A stretch of 64,000 nucleotides of DNA from Cydia pomonella (GCF_033807575.1 NC_084703.1:8494001-8558000); one strand, 5' to 3'. Positions 11,868 to 23,619 are shown, counted from the first letter of the stretch. Notes: generated from the sequence alone by a model not told the origin. Translations and numbers: made by a program.

Positions 11868-13033
11868 ATGTGGAACAATATTTTTTACAAAATAAGGCAA
11901 AGATAGGTATGGGTTATATTCACTAAAAATTATAAAGTTTAGAACCAATTTAAAGGGACATTTAGTCCTTTAATTAGAAATGGAAGCCGTTTTCTTACGA
12001 TCGAATAAAAACAAAGCGTTTCTAATAACAAGGAAAATGACCGTTCAATTAGACGAAGCGCAATCAAAATTGTCGCAATGATTATTCGACACTTTTTATA
12101 CAAACGAAAGTTATTTAGAACGAATCGACGGTCGTCACAATTGATTACTCCGTGTCGATTTGGTTGGATATGAAAATGATTTCGGTAAATAAAACTGTCG
12201 TGACGTAACTGGCCCAATCCCAATATCATGGCCTAATTTCCCCTTCTGGTTGAGAATGTTTTGATGACCAGCTTTCGTAAAATCTAGTAACACTTAAAGT
12301 GCCTAAGCTTTATCACGGAAGCAGATATCCAAGCGGACGCCGGAATTCTTGCAATCAGAAAAGGGGCTAAGATGACCAGATGATTATAAAAATTATAAGG
12401 CGTCTTGCAGCTACTTTCTGTTCATTTTCACTCGGGTGTTTTCAAAATGGATTATGTTTTTGGATTTGTGACTTGTATACGACTGATATTCGTTAGATAC
12501 TTTCTTGTTTCAAATAAACATATTTTTCATATCGAAAGTATGTCAATGTCTCTATTTCGATACCAAGGATCTTGATAAGTATGGCATGGCTGATAATATT
12601 TTTGCATAACTGTTGAGATAAACTGGTTATGGAACGATCTTAGTATCAACCTACATTCTATGTAGAAGCCGCATACTAAGATAATGTTTACATTTATAAA
12701 TAATCTTAATATTTAAAATTGCACGAACGTAGGTTTTTCTCAGTCGCGAGTATATCGTCGCGACCTTGGCATGAACTTCCACCCACGTACTGCTTGTTTA
12801 TTATTGATGGCTCTAAGTTGTGCTCTGGACCATTATTTACCTTGTCACTTACTTATTGTATATGTGTAATTGTAGGACACGTCGATAATCGTACTTGCTC
12901 GCGCGCAGTGAGTCATCGTCGTTTGTGTTGTGCGCACCAATGCCGTCCGTTCTGTCCAGTCGCCTCGCAGCATACTTGGAGGACGTACGTTAATACTTTG
13001 TTGTCTTTTTACTTCGCGATCGTGTCAGTGAAG

Positions 13034-13278
13034 ATGAGTGTTGTGAAGAAGGTAGCTGCCATGCGTCAGCTGGACTCTATGTTTGGGAACATGAACTTGG
13101 AAGGGCGGCGGTCGCCTTATGTCAGTTCGACCGTGGAGCACGATCCCCACTGCGATGTGCACGGAAGACATGCCTGCAGCTCTCCTCATAGATCGTCTCT
13201 ATATTTGCACAGCAGCAGGGAATCCTCACCTGGATATTATAGGGAGTCAGTGTCGCCGTCTAATGGGCTCATTATCAG
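13034..13278 (+). CDS. first coding exon (module A) of a Ser-rich N-terminus
   Basis: The ATG at 13034 has A at -3 (GTGAAGATGA). It opens a frame that begins MSVVKKVAAMRQLDSMFGNM, turns Ser/Arg/His-rich (RSSLYLHSSRESSPGYY) and reaches a donor, CAG|GTAGGC, in phase 2. Spliced to 14181 it reads ..GLIIRRRDSLG.. without interruption. The frame is also open upstream of 13034, but that stretch is Cys/Leu-rich and non-conserved-looking, so I take it as 5' UTR. Low complexity and many RxxS-like sites suggest a disordered, phosphorylated N-terminal region. Whether it joins the WD40 exon at 43262 is inferred from phase, strand and order only. Confidence 0.7.
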
Positions 13279-13489
13279 GTAGGCGATAATATTTATGTTA
13301 TGTTCTGACGCGCGCATCATAGCTTGTGCCCTGTCTATAAACAATGTTGTCTTTATGACGCGAGGATTATTTCTTGTTTCATCTTGTCTTCTTAAGTGGC
13401 ATTGCAAATTTATGTTGTAATTGTATTAATTATAGTCCTAGATTATGTCTTAGACGTATTATAAATATACCGCTTGCTTGATATAACAC

Positions 13490-13732
13490 AGTACCGTCAA
13501 CCGGGTAGATTAGGGACGGCTGGGGTGAATAGGGACAAAACTTAAAATGAGATTAATCTGACAATTTCTTAGAAAATATCCAGACAAATTGTATCATACA
13601 AAATCTACTATCATTTTCTATCGAATGATATAATTTGTGTAAGTATTTGTTAAGATATTGTCTGGTACATTACATTTTAAGTTTTGCCCCTATTCACCCC
13701 AGCCGTCCCTATTCATCAAAGTTGATGGTACT
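13490..13732. mobile_element. MITE with ~60-bp terminal inverted repeats, in an intron
   Basis: The left arm, AGTACCGTCAACC followed by AGGGACGGCTGGGGTGAATA, is mirrored at the right (TATTCACCCCAGCCGTCCCT then GTTGATGGTACT). Arms continue through AAAACTTAAAATG on each side. The AT-rich centre has no coding content. It sits within the intron between 13278 and 14181. A target duplication could not be fixed with certainty. Confidence 0.85.
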
Positions 13733-14180
13733 AAAACTTAATCATTTTAAACAGTGAAAAATAAACTCCGGCGAAGAAATCTATATCCTTAACTCTTAAT
13801 CCTTACATTTAGTGCAAAGTACGAAAAAATCTTATGTGTATGAAAATACCAAATTATTATATTACAATATTGGTTTTCAACAATGTTTTATTTATTCTAC
13901 CAGTAGTTTTCAATATATACATCAAAGCATCAACGTAATTAGGTGTTTGTAGCATGGTTTTTATACTTGATATATGTATTTACAATGTTATCCCATATAT
14001 AGTCGCGCCAGTTGATGCATTATTAAAATCGAATGCGATAGCTATGTATCTTGGATAACGCTTTGTTCTTTCCACATGGTCTACATAACTTATTTAGACA
14101 AACAGGGCACAGGACTAAGGTGCTTAACTCTCATGAGATCCGGTAATACAAGTTATTATACCACACATGTTGTTAAACAG

Positions 14181-14601
14181 GCGAAGAGATTCCTTGGGCC
14201 TGGGGGGCTCACCCGCTCGCGAGATGGATCATCCCTCTGCATTCCCGAGCATTCTGCGGCGCCCGCACAGCCCGTCCGTCACCCCTCCGCGCAGGGAGAC
14301 ACCCAGTCCCACCCAAAGATACAACAACAAAAGGCACTCCATGGGATCATTTACAAACCTTGTCAACCGTGCAAACGTTGTCAACTACAACAGAAGAGAC
14401 TCCCTTTCTAGCAATGGCATCAGGGAAATGAAAAGAGATTACGTCGGCAGCAACTACTCCTTGTCCAGAAAGAGCTCCATTGATACAAAGAAATCTTCCA
14501 CAGACTCGTTAGATAACTGGCACTTAAACTGGGACAGCGACAGGCACACTCCCATCTCCACGATATCACATGAAGATAGATTCTCCTTCGGACAAAACAA
14601 G
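14181..14601 (+). CDS. second coding exon (module B), Ser/Arg-rich
   Basis: The acceptor TTGTTAAACAG ends at 14180 and the donor AAG|GTACGG follows 14601. One base completes the split Arg codon from 13278, then 140 codons run to a phase 0 end. The peptide is disordered-looking, with proline and serine patches (PSILRRPHSPSVTPPRRETP) and repeated RRDSL/RKSS motifs that look like basophilic kinase sites. GC content is far above the flanks, as expected of an exon. Function is unknown. It ends in the same phase as module C (27222), and both fit the acceptor at 43262. Confidence 0.72.
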
Positions 14602-15667
14602 GTACGGATTTATATAAATGGCCTCCCGAGGGAGTTGTCTTTTCAATCACGTCAAAGGATTAGGTACTTACATATATTTCGTATGAATGTAATGCCTTAA
14701 CATCAAGCATCCTTTTGACAGGCTAAAAGGGCATCAAAGTTGGTCAATATTGAGTACAGCTCAAATTAAACTACAATGACGCTTTTGAGAAATTCACTGA
14801 TGAATAAACAACATGAATTACCTCATCACCCCATTCGTTCAGAGTGAATAGGTAATTTATTTTGTAAGGAAAATGGACGAGTGTTCGTACAAATTGAGAC
14901 TTATGGCTTATAATTTAACGTGAGCAAGTGCAATTACCGATGTATTCATGAAGAGATCATGTTTATTAAAATTTGTTTCAATAGAATATCGAATTTCCAA
15001 TTTTGATTAACTTCTTTTGTTCTTAGATGTTTTCTAATGTTGATGCGCTGCTTCTTTTGAATGATACAGCATTTCGCCTTAGATGCTATTAATGTTGTAC
15101 TCATTAGTGTAACATCGAAGTTGCCGTGGGAAGTCGTGTTAAGGAGCAATCATAGAAGGTGTAAATATTTGCCTACAAAAAAGCAGTTATGTAGGAATAG
15201 TTCGTCGAAGCCTGAGGTGTATACGGAACCGAAGTAATGAGGGTTCAATGGTTTTCGTCGTTCCGTTAATCTTCATTGAGCGTGAAGTTGCATTGCGTCG
15301 GAAAGAGTATTCGTTCCTTCCTATTGAATTGCGTGTCACGATACAGACAACATGCACCACTAACGCCGAATGCAATTAGTTAGTGCGTTTTACAAATTAT
15401 AAGTTTTCTCAAGGAAAAAACCGCAAATGAGTGAAGGTATTGTGTACGTTTTCGTAGAAACAGATAAATATACACCGGACGCCATTGAAAATTAACATTG
15501 TTACAAATAAATTGACTTTAAAGCGCTTTTGAACTAAAGGTCTCCATTAAAACATAATCTAAAGCAAAAAAATTTGATGCCGAGGGCCTTTGACAAACTC
15601 AATCATGTTAATTTCAATCTGTCAACAACAGAATGTCACCCAATCAAGACTTGTTTCGAAGTATAAA

Positions 15668-16060
15668 AAATAAAATCGGCGAATAGCATGTCGGGTCATG
15701 CACAGTGTAGAGTTCCGCAGTTACCATTCTGTCAGAATAGGCTAAACGGGGGCTATTAGTAAGTAGGGTATCATGTACATTACAAACATAAGGGGCTGAA
15801 TAAGCAGAGTCATGCGAGCTTAAAGCGTTATATGTATCAGTATCAACATCGCCTCCTCTTGTAGTCTCCCCTCCCTTGCTGCAGGATCTGCCGGTTGGAG
15901 TTACCCCAAGTATCAGTATCATGTACATTACAAACATAAGGGACTATTTTCGCAGCGCTTTGCGTCTTTTTACTAAGAGGAGGCTTTTTGCAATAACTCT
16001 AAAACGGCTGGACCGATCATGTTCGCTATATTTTTCATTGAAAGAATTTATTAACCTTTT
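15668..16060 (+). repeat. rearranged GGTTCCGTA-family fragment with internal duplication
   Basis: The left edge (AATAGCATGTCGGGTCATGC, AGAGTTCCGCAGTTAC) and the later CAATAACTCTAAAACGGCTG resemble 8710-9000. Inside, a 26-bp stretch starting TCATGTACATTACAAACATA occurs at about 15770 and again at about 15919, 149 bp apart, marking a small local duplication or insertion. Confidence 0.5.
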
Positions 16061-16348
16061 ATTGTACTACTAATATTTACGAAAATATTCCCCTTGTCGA
16101 AAATGGTTGCAGGCGACCGTTATTTGTATCACCCTTACACGATCTTATTTTTAGAGCTATAAGAGGGTGTCACATATTTTTGCAGCCTTCGAACATATTA
16201 TTGCAGGTGACTGTACTGCACAATGTCACTGGTATATAAAATCACTAGCATCGAAATGTACTATTATAAAAGCGATTTAAACGAAACGAATGCAACTGTT
16301 TTTTTTTTTAAGAAAAGTATTTAAATCTCATTCAATTTAGTTGAACCT

Positions 16349-16538
16349 AGGGTTGCCATAATTATTCGGGACTGATACGGGACAATGGGGTAGTAACGTG
16401 GTTGTAAGCAAACAGAGATGATTTATATATTCTGCAGCGGCATTGACATATGGGACAAAAACGGGACGGGAAAAAATCCGGAACGCGATACTTAAGCACG
16501 GTGACAGTCCCGTATGTACGGGGCGTATGGCAACCTTA
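16349..16538. mobile_element. MITE with GGTTGCCATA ends
   Basis: The left end AGGGTTGCCATA is inverted at the right as TATGGCAACCTT, and the subterminal CGGGAC / GTCCCG motifs also pair. It is about 190 bp with no open frame. Short ends make classification uncertain. Confidence 0.5.
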
Positions 16539-16946
16539 CCTATAATAGGGATTGAACTTGTACGGAACAATTGCCTTTTGACCCAAAAACAATGCATAGG
16601 ACATATCGGCGACTGATAATTCCATTTAGGTAATTCATGCTTTCGTTACGCGATATTAAAAATAAAACTAACTTCACGTCTCGACAAGAAGAACGAGTAG
16701 CATTACATAGCATAACAATTTTACATATTCAAATAAAATAAATTGACTGTTTAAATAACACTTAGCTGGTAAAGGTCAAGTAGGCATTCAAATGGTGCGA
16801 GCGACAATGACACAAGATCATCCTGCCAATCTGTTTGGCGAAATGTTTCAATACTTTCAATGATTCATCTCTATTCTGCGGCCATGGACGGCAGACGTAT
16901 CACTGTCATGGGGCATACGAGTATTCCATCATAGTGCAGAGGGCCT

Positions 16947-16985
16947 AACAAGAAAAACGAAAATCGAAATTTCGTTTTTCTTGTT
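16947..16985. repeat. perfect 16-bp-arm palindrome (MITE end)
   Basis: AACAAGAAAAACGAAA (16947-16962), a 7-nt loop, then TTTCGTTTTTCTTGTT (16970-16985). The outer CGAAAATCGAAATTTC matches the inverse of 21184-21206, so it caps the left side of the large repeat complex. It looks like a MITE collapsed to its end. Confidence 0.75.
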
Positions 16986-16989
16986 ATAG

Positions 16990-17790
16990 TACGGTCGCCA
17001 AGCCGCTCCGAGGCCAGATTTAATTGACTCAGCTCGGCCTTACCCACAACCGGTATCAATGTGTTCGGACAGTTCTCCTGATCACCGTACATGCGGTAGT
17101 AAAGCGGAAAAATGGTGGAGGGGATAGTAATGACGTCACAAAGATGGCGGCCGGACCTATTCTTTTTGGCGGTGTATCTCGAAAACCACTTAACCGATTT
17201 TAATCATCGAGGTGTCAAATAATAGCTTATATTATGGAGATTATTTCCTTTTCTACAAACATTTACGTGAAACCTATAGGAAAAAAAATAATCACAAAAA
17301 ACAGTTTTTTTTATAAAATTATTATTTTTTATTTTGTAAAAATCTCCGTAAATATTAGCATTTCGCAAATTTTGTTTAATATAAAACATATTGCTTCATT
17401 ATCAAGGAATATAATGAGCCTTAAAACATACAGATCGAGTAATAAACAATGAAGCTACACTCATTTATTTGCGCATGGGTAACGATAACTGGCTTTTACC
17501 GCTCGAAACTGTGGTGACTGTTACGATACGTATTGAATGGAATTTATAGAGTATCGGTTTTAATTACTGAAATTATAATTAAAATTATAAAAACCAGACA
17601 CAATAATGTTACCTTACTTCGACGTTTAGTCTCTTTTTTCGTCTTAATCATAGGTAGGTACATATTTCTTTTTACTTAAAAATTTTATACAGGGTGAACT
17701 TTTAACCACCAGTCATACTCTGCGCAGCGACTTTATAGGTCATACTTAACAACTTTTACTATGGGACCAATTCCGAAATCGCGAAAAAAA
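16990..17790 (-). repeat. ~0.8 kb repeat, inverted copy (arm A)
   Basis: Arm A is the reverse complement of 20337-21120 over almost its full length, with only small indels. Shared landmarks are CGGTGTATCTCGAAAACCAC, GCATGGGTAACGATAACTGG and TCTGCGCAGCGACTTTATAG. It also matches the ends of copy B (19665-20335). It appears non-coding and AT-rich. The family is not identifiable by eye. Confidence 0.85.
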
Positions 17791-17808
17791 TTTTGACTGT
17801 CCCATATA

Positions 17809-17820
17809 AAGGTGCGACCA
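17809..17820. repeat. 12-bp target site duplication, left copy
   Basis: AAGGTGCGACCA lies directly before the LINE insertion and is repeated exactly at 19241-19252. This proves the insertion boundaries. Confidence 0.92.
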
Positions 17821-19240
17821 ACTTTACCAGACCAACACTTTTCCAAACTGAGCTACAGCTGTCCGATGAAGTTAAGTACTTAGGACTAACTCTCGACAAT
17901 AAACTCAATTGGAACAACCACATCAACAAACGGATAGACAAGGCGGGAGTTGTCTTCTGGCAGTGCAGAAGGATGATTGGTAAGTGGGGACTCAACCCGA
18001 AAATTACCCTCTGGCTCTATAAGACGATAATCCGCCCCTTACTCTGTTACGGTGCTCTGGTTTGGTGGCCAAGAACAAACTTCAAAGGCTCGCATGCGCG
18101 GCCACCACTGGCTGCACGAGGTCTACCCCGACTGCAGCCATGGAGGTCATGCTAAACCTTCCACCGCTGCACCTACACATACAGCAAGAGGCCAGTCTCT
18201 CAGCGGTAAGGTTGCGAACCCTCAAGATATGGTCTAACATCACAGGAGCTCTTCACACAAAATGCCTGGAAAAGGTGTATGACGAATTTCCAGTGCTTAG
18301 GTCAGGCACGGACCGGATTCACAAACAAGCTATCTTCGATAAAAGGTACAAAATACAGTTATATGAGGACGACAATCATGAAGGACTCAATCCCCGGGAG
18401 CTGAGAATCTTCACTGATGGGTCCAAAACAGACAGCGGATCGGGCTCTGGAACCTTCTCAGAAGACCTGAACATGTCGATCACCACTCGGCTAGGAGCCC
18501 ATAACTCGGTATTCCAAGCTGAGTGCATGGGCATCATAAACGCGGCGGCTGCCATCACTGCAAGGAAGGTAGTAGGATCCTCCATCCGCATACTCTCCGA
18601 CAGTAGAGCAGTCTTAATGGCTCTAAATAGCCATATAGTTACATCCAAACTTATACACGAATGCCACGAACGACTAATGGAGGTATGTCATAATAACAAG
18701 ATCACCCTACAATGGATCAAGGGACACAGTGGATCCCGAGGTAACGATGCTGCGGACGAGCTTGCCAGGCAAGGATCGAATGCGGGGGCGATTGGTCCGG
18801 AACCGATTCTTCCGATACCATTTAGCAAGGTACGCTCAATGCTGCTGGCACGTACAGGGAAACTACACACAGAACACTGGCTGAACCAGACTGGATGCAG
18901 ACAGGCAAAAGAAGCCATGCCTGGCATCAACGGAAAACTCACAAGGGCGCTCCTGCAACTAGGGAAGGTCCGACTGAGTATGGTAACCAGTGTCATAACA
19001 GGTCATGTACTATTTAACAAACATCTTTTCACAACAGGTGTCACAGACAGTCCCCTGTGCCGAGCTAAACATCTCGGATCTCCGAGAGACCTCCCCGAGG
19101 TCCTACTCAACATCAAAGGTTTGATAGGATTCCTCGAGGAGCTGGGCTGGCAGGACTAGCCCACCCCCAACATATCACGCAAAATAGGCGCAAGTCGTCG
19201 AGTTGCGGAAAAATCGCCCGAATACAATACAATACAATAC
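17821..19240 (+). mobile_element. 5'-truncated non-LTR retrotransposon with RNase H domain (I/jockey type)
   Basis: The copy begins inside the reverse transcriptase C-terminal (thumb) region (LSDEVKYLGLTLDNKLNWNN..., then LYKTIIRPLLCYGALVWW). After a frameshift near 18060 it continues with LQRLACAATTG and a complete RNase H domain, with FTDGSKT (first Asp), AECMG (Glu), LSDSRAV (second Asp) and the HxxxxD-like WIKGHSGSRGNDAADELA. The frame ends at 19159. A short 3' UTR and an (AATAC)n tail (19220-19240) follow. It is flanked by a perfect 12-bp duplication. LINEs with RNase H include the I, R1, LOA and some jockey clades. It lacks ORF1, endonuclease and most of RT, so it is dead on arrival. 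Confidence 0.9.
18062..19159 (+). pseudogene. LINE ORF2 C-terminal part: RT tail plus RNase H
   Basis: This is the longest open frame of the truncated LINE, about 365 codons, in a different frame from the RT segment at 17821-18100. The break lies around GGTTTGGTGGCC (18058-18069), where TGG TGG should continue into the KNKLQRLA segment, so a few bases are missing. The RNase H catalytic residues all appear present (residues about 117-240 of the frame), indicating a young copy. There is no independent start codon of biological meaning. Confidence 0.85.
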
Positions 19241-19664
19241 AAGGTGCGACCAGACCGCAGCTTAAAAAACGGTCACGATACGGAATCGCAGTGACGCGTC
19301 GTATGCGTACCGTTTTTGACGCATGCTCCCCACACCGCTGTTTAAAAAACGGTGACGGTACGGAATCGCAGTGACGTGCTTCACGCGAATCTTTTTTGTT
19401 CGCAAAACAGTTGCGTCTTTTACGTCACCGGTACGGTGTCTGCCATAAGATCTCCGTGTAATATTTTTTGCGATTTTTACGCAGTTCAATTTACGGTGCG
19501 TCAGCTTATTTTAAGCAGCGGTGTGGCGAGCATGCGTCATGGACCCGGGTACGTCCTTAAACTACGTCCAAAAGAGAGGTATGGGCATTGTGAATGTCAT
19601 CTCGCTTTGTGTGGTAGGGTGTCATTCCAGATCCAAATTTTCTTGCGTGATTCGGCATTGGTCC
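19241..19664. repeat. spacer with ~80-bp direct repeat and dispersed lepidopteran sequence
   Basis: The spacer begins with the right target duplication. GATACGGAATCGCAGTGACG (about 19276) recurs as GGTACGGAATCGCAGTGACG (about 19356), each after TTAAAAAACGGT, giving a spacing of about 80 bp. Further on, AGCAGCGGTGTGGCGAGC and GTATGGGCATTGTGAATGTC are dispersed lepidopteran sequence. No gene is visible. Confidence 0.6.
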
Positions 19665-20335
19665 CATAATAAAAGTTGTTCAGTATGACCTGTAAAGTCA
19701 CTGCGCAGAGTATGGCTGGTGGTTAAAATTTCATCTTATACCTATATTCGACACAAGTAGTAAGTACTTACAGACCAACTATGATACACATTTTGCCTGT
19801 ATAGTGATACATAGTGAATAAATTAATACCTGATTTAAAAAATAAAACAAAAATAACAAATAGCATGTTATTTAATTCAGTAATCACTAATCAGTCTTAA
19901 ACAATGAACATCATACTTTTAGATTAGACAACAAAATGTATATTTATACTGTGTTTCGACTTGAAAGATTTTACTGCTTTAAAACATAAGACAAACCTAC
20001 CAACCAAATGTATAAAAAAAAATGTTTTTTGTGATTATTATTTTCCTATAGGTTTCACGTAAATGTTTGTAAAAAGGAAATAATCTCCATAATATAAGCT
20101 ATTAGTTGACACCTCGATGAATACAATCGGTTAAGTGGTTTTCGAGATACACCGCCAAAAAGAATAGGTCCGGACGCCATCTTTGTGACGTCATTACTAT
20201 CCCCTCCCACCATTTTTCCGCTTTACTACCGCATGTACGGTGATCAGGAGAAACGCCCGAACACATTGATACCGGTTGTGGGTAAGGCCGAGCTGAGTCA
20301 ATTAAATCTGGCCTCGGAGCGGCTTGGGGACTACT
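19665..20335 (+). repeat. ~0.7 kb repeat, direct copy B (diverged centre)
   Basis: Copy B shares its ends with arm A and copy C (start TAAAAGTTGTTCAGTATGAC; end GGGTAAGGCCGAGCTGAG then CTCGGAGCGGCTTGG). The central ~250 bp are unrelated to the same part of A and C, so it is a recombinant or an internal-deletion derivative. It abuts copy C directly. Confidence 0.8.
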
Positions 20336-20336
20336 A

Positions 20337-21120
20337 ATAGTAAAAGTTGTTCAGTATGACCTATAAAGTCGCTGCGCAGAGTATGACTGGTGGTTAAAAG
20401 TTCACCCTGTATAAAATTTTTAAGTAAAAAGAAATATGTACCTACCTATGATTAAGACGAAAAAGAGACTAAACGTCGAAGTAAGGTAACATTATTGTGT
20501 CTGGTTTTTATAATTTTAATTATAATTTCAGTAATTAAAACCGATACTCTATAAATTCCATTCAATACGTATCGTAACAGTCACCACAGTTTCGACCGGT
20601 AAAAGCCAGTTATCGTTACCCATGCGCAAATAAATGAGTGTAGCTTCATTGTTTATTACTCGATCTGTATGTTTTAAGGCTCATTATATTCCTTGATAAT
20701 GGAGCAATGTGTTTTATATTAAACAAAATTTGCGAAATGCTAATATTTACGGAGATTATTACAAAATAAAAAATAATAATTTTATAAAAAAACTGTTTTT
20801 TGTGATTATTTTTTTTCCTATAGGTTTCACGTAAATGTTTGTACAAAAGGAAATAATCTCCATAATATAAGCTATTATTTGACACCTCGATGATTAAAAT
20901 CGGTTAAGTGGTTTTCGAGATACACCGCCAAAAAGAATAGGTCCGGCCGCCATCTTTGTGACGTCATTACTATCCCCTCCACCATTTTTCCGCTTTACTA
21001 CCGCATGTACGGTGATCAGGAGAACTGTCCGAACACATTGATACCGGTTGTGGGTAAGGCCGAGCCGAGTCAATTAAATCGTGTTTCTAGAGGGCTTTTG
21101 AGATTTGGCGACCGTACTAT
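20337..21120 (+). repeat. ~0.8 kb repeat, direct copy C
   Basis: Copy C is close to collinear with the reverse complement of arm A from 17770 back to 16990. Together A and C form a hairpin-capable inverted pair with about 2.5 kb between them. Its end has an inserted tract (GTGTTTCTAGAGGGC) absent from A and B, after which TTTGGCGACCGTACTAT returns. Confidence 0.85.
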
Positions 21121-21220
21121 TAGGCCCTAAAATCGAAAATCTGATTCTATGGCTCTTGTATATTCGAGCGCTAGAGATACATAAAGAAATTTCGATTTTC
21201 GTTTTTCGTGATAGGGCTCC
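21121..21220. mobile_element. short MITE capping the repeat complex
   Basis: The right side CGAAATTTC..CGTTTTTCGTGATAGGGCT is an inverted partner of 16941-16968. The left edge (TAGGCCCTAAAATCG) is a shorter match to the same end. Flanking AGTGCAG occurs left of 16941 and right of 21220, consistent with an old target duplication of 7-8 bp around the whole complex (hAT-like length). It is related to the MITE at 54672-54802. Confidence 0.5.
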
Positions 21221-21229
21221 AGTGCAGGT

Positions 21230-22870
21230 TACATACCTATCTAACACTACTCATTTAATGTTGTGAGGAATTAGACTTATGGTCTACTGTTTTAATTCAA
21301 TCCGTGATTTGAACCGGCAAAGCCAGCTTGAGCCGTTCTTCACGTGAAGCTCCGTATTAAATTCAATTTTTACGTAATTATTTGATTTTAGGTTGTAGGT
21401 ACTTCCGTGCATTTTTAAGAATACTTGAGAATAGCTAGAATATAAATTGTTCTCAAGTTCCTTAACTGCCTTGCTCCGCTCATCTGCTTATATCATACTC
21501 GACTGGTAATTTCCATATTCCCTATATATATTGACAATAGTACTATGTACTGTCTATCTTAGGTCTCGTTCTTTATAAACGAGAACGATTCAGTAAACGT
21601 ATCAAAAGTCTTTACGACATTAAATATACTCTGCATTATTCATTAGCATTAAAAGCGGTCGTAAAAAGTTTATATACCTATCGTGGACAATCCGAGCACC
21701 GAGAAACCGACTCCCATTCAAAAGGAATCAATAGTCTAGTTGCTTTTAGGTAAATTACTGGTTTGTTTAATAGAGAAAGCAGGGGTTTATTATGTTCTAC
21801 TTTACTTACTCAAAGTTTCTCTGGAACAAAAGATCACGGCATGATATTGTAAACCGTTAAGAGATCGTACCAAATCATAATAACGTTACATTGATCATAA
21901 TTTGGTCCAATCATGGGTATATGTAATAAAATAAATCTTATACCGCATAGCTAAATTCATATTTATAATTTTATAGTCTATTTAGACGTATACTTCTACA
22001 AAGCAATATAAAGTCCTTTTATATTCTAACCAGAATACGAGATTGGAAATGTAATAAAACAATCTTCATATAACTTTACTTCTATCTTATTTATGACAAT
22101 GGTTTCATTTCATAAGAATGGTTCAAACTTGCAAAATAACAACTTGCTCTCTACTATGTGCCCTTTTAATAAGACGCTATTTTCTAACGCAACCCAAGCC
22201 ACAGAATTGTGGTAATAATGTGCAGAAGGTTCATTGACTAACTAAGCGTAGTGAAACAGCTTAAAGTCACTTGTAAGTTTTGTGTACCTACATAAAAATG
22301 CGTATAGTCCTAATCGGTCAGCAATATACTTTTGTGAGCAAAAATGTATTTCGTCAATTGTAGGACTTTAGTTAGTTTTTATTATTAAGATTTTGGTAAA
22401 AATATTACGTGAGAATAGAAGCCATATGGTAACCGCGGTACGCCACGTGCTATGACTGTAATAAATCGAAGTGACCACCATGACACACTATGTTGTAGGT
22501 ATGTCTTTTGTCCTGTTATATATGCAACCGTAGCATAAAAAAGTACTGGGTACTCTACCGCGTGTAATAGACGCGTCATGATCAATCTTCTATTTTTTTA
22601 TCAAAAAATACCGCGCCAGTATTATGTTTTCTAGGTCGCTTTACATGGCTCGCTTGGAGGCAGCAGCCGACCTATACCTCCGTAAATGGGCACGACGCCG
22701 CGCACCCGTTACCGGTCGGTACTAAATCATGAAAATATTTATATTTAGTCTCACGACTGTTTACGCCTTTAATACCTATTTTCCGAATTTGCATAGCTAC
22801 CGCTGCGTTAAGGATATTTTCAAGCTTTTTATCTTCATTTATATATAAGTACACCGTTTCGTGCTGCCTT
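21230..22870. other. non-coding, nothing recognised
   Basis: AT-rich sequence with only short frames. No splice-bordered exon, inverted repeat or known repeat family was found by eye. A GC-richer patch at 22640-22730 has no identifiable product. Confidence 0.4.
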
Positions 22871-22876
22871 AAATAT

Positions 22877-22917
22877 TGTGATGTTTATAAACTCTAATAG
22901 AGTTTTTAAACATCACA
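22877..22917. repeat. near-perfect 19-bp palindrome with 3-nt loop
   Basis: TGTGATGTTTATAAACTCT (22877-22895), loop AAT, then AGAGTTTTTAAACATCACA (22899-22917), with one mismatched pair. A second small inverted pair (ATTCCCAA / TTGGGAAT) follows at 22937-22969. It is not terminator-like; such tight cruciforms often mark the join of two MITE halves. Confidence 0.8.
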
Positions 22918-23619
22918 GTCTATACGGTATCTCGCTAATTCCCAAGAGGGAGGCACTAGTTGGGAATTATCTGTATGCATGTTTTTTTAAGAATATACAA
23001 TCGATTGTACTTCCCGTGATATTCAAATGTTTCATATATTACTTACCGAATATATCTGCTGTTTATTGTATCCTAGAAATTTACAAATAATGAAAATAAA
23101 TGTGGCGCGTGCACCGCGAGTAAAACGCACACAGTTTGTGGGCGGCTGCATCAAAATGTTTGGAAAGAATTGTTAAAAAATAAGTTATTCATTATTTACC
23201 CTATAAAAAATGCCTATGTATACTTAGATTCTATATGAGATTTAAAAATATAGGTACAATTGTACAAACTGCCCTTATTGGCGCTGCTCTTGCCAAAATT
23301 AAGGAAATGTAGTCCGACAAAAGTTCAACCATATCCATTTTGGCCATTTGGCGTTTCATTGTAATAATTACACCCACTGCTCACGTTCACAGTCGTGGTT
23401 GCGCTCACTAATCAAAAGTAATGATTTGTTGATTAAATAAAGTGAGCAAGATGATTGTATAGTTTAGTACTCTTTACATTTAAGTAATGTCACTAACGTC
23501 CTTGTCGACGCAATCAGCTTTATAAAATTGTAATCACTCTTGGTGTGTTTAGTTCTTTACCCTAGTATAGGTACATACAACATTGTAAAAGAGAATCTAA
23601 TCATATCTATGCTCTATAT

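Noticed and set aside
12719..13033. In-frame upstream extension of the first exon
   Set aside because: Open but Cys/Leu/His-rich and unlike the Ser/Arg-rich peptide that follows; the ATG at 13034 has a better context. Taken as 5' UTR.
16871..17092. Short frame MYGDQENCPNTLIPVVGKAE in arm A, also readable in copies B and C
   Set aside because: It is shared because the copies are recent duplicates; B changes residues non-conservatively and the C-terminal parts differ in all three, so there is no sign of coding constraint.
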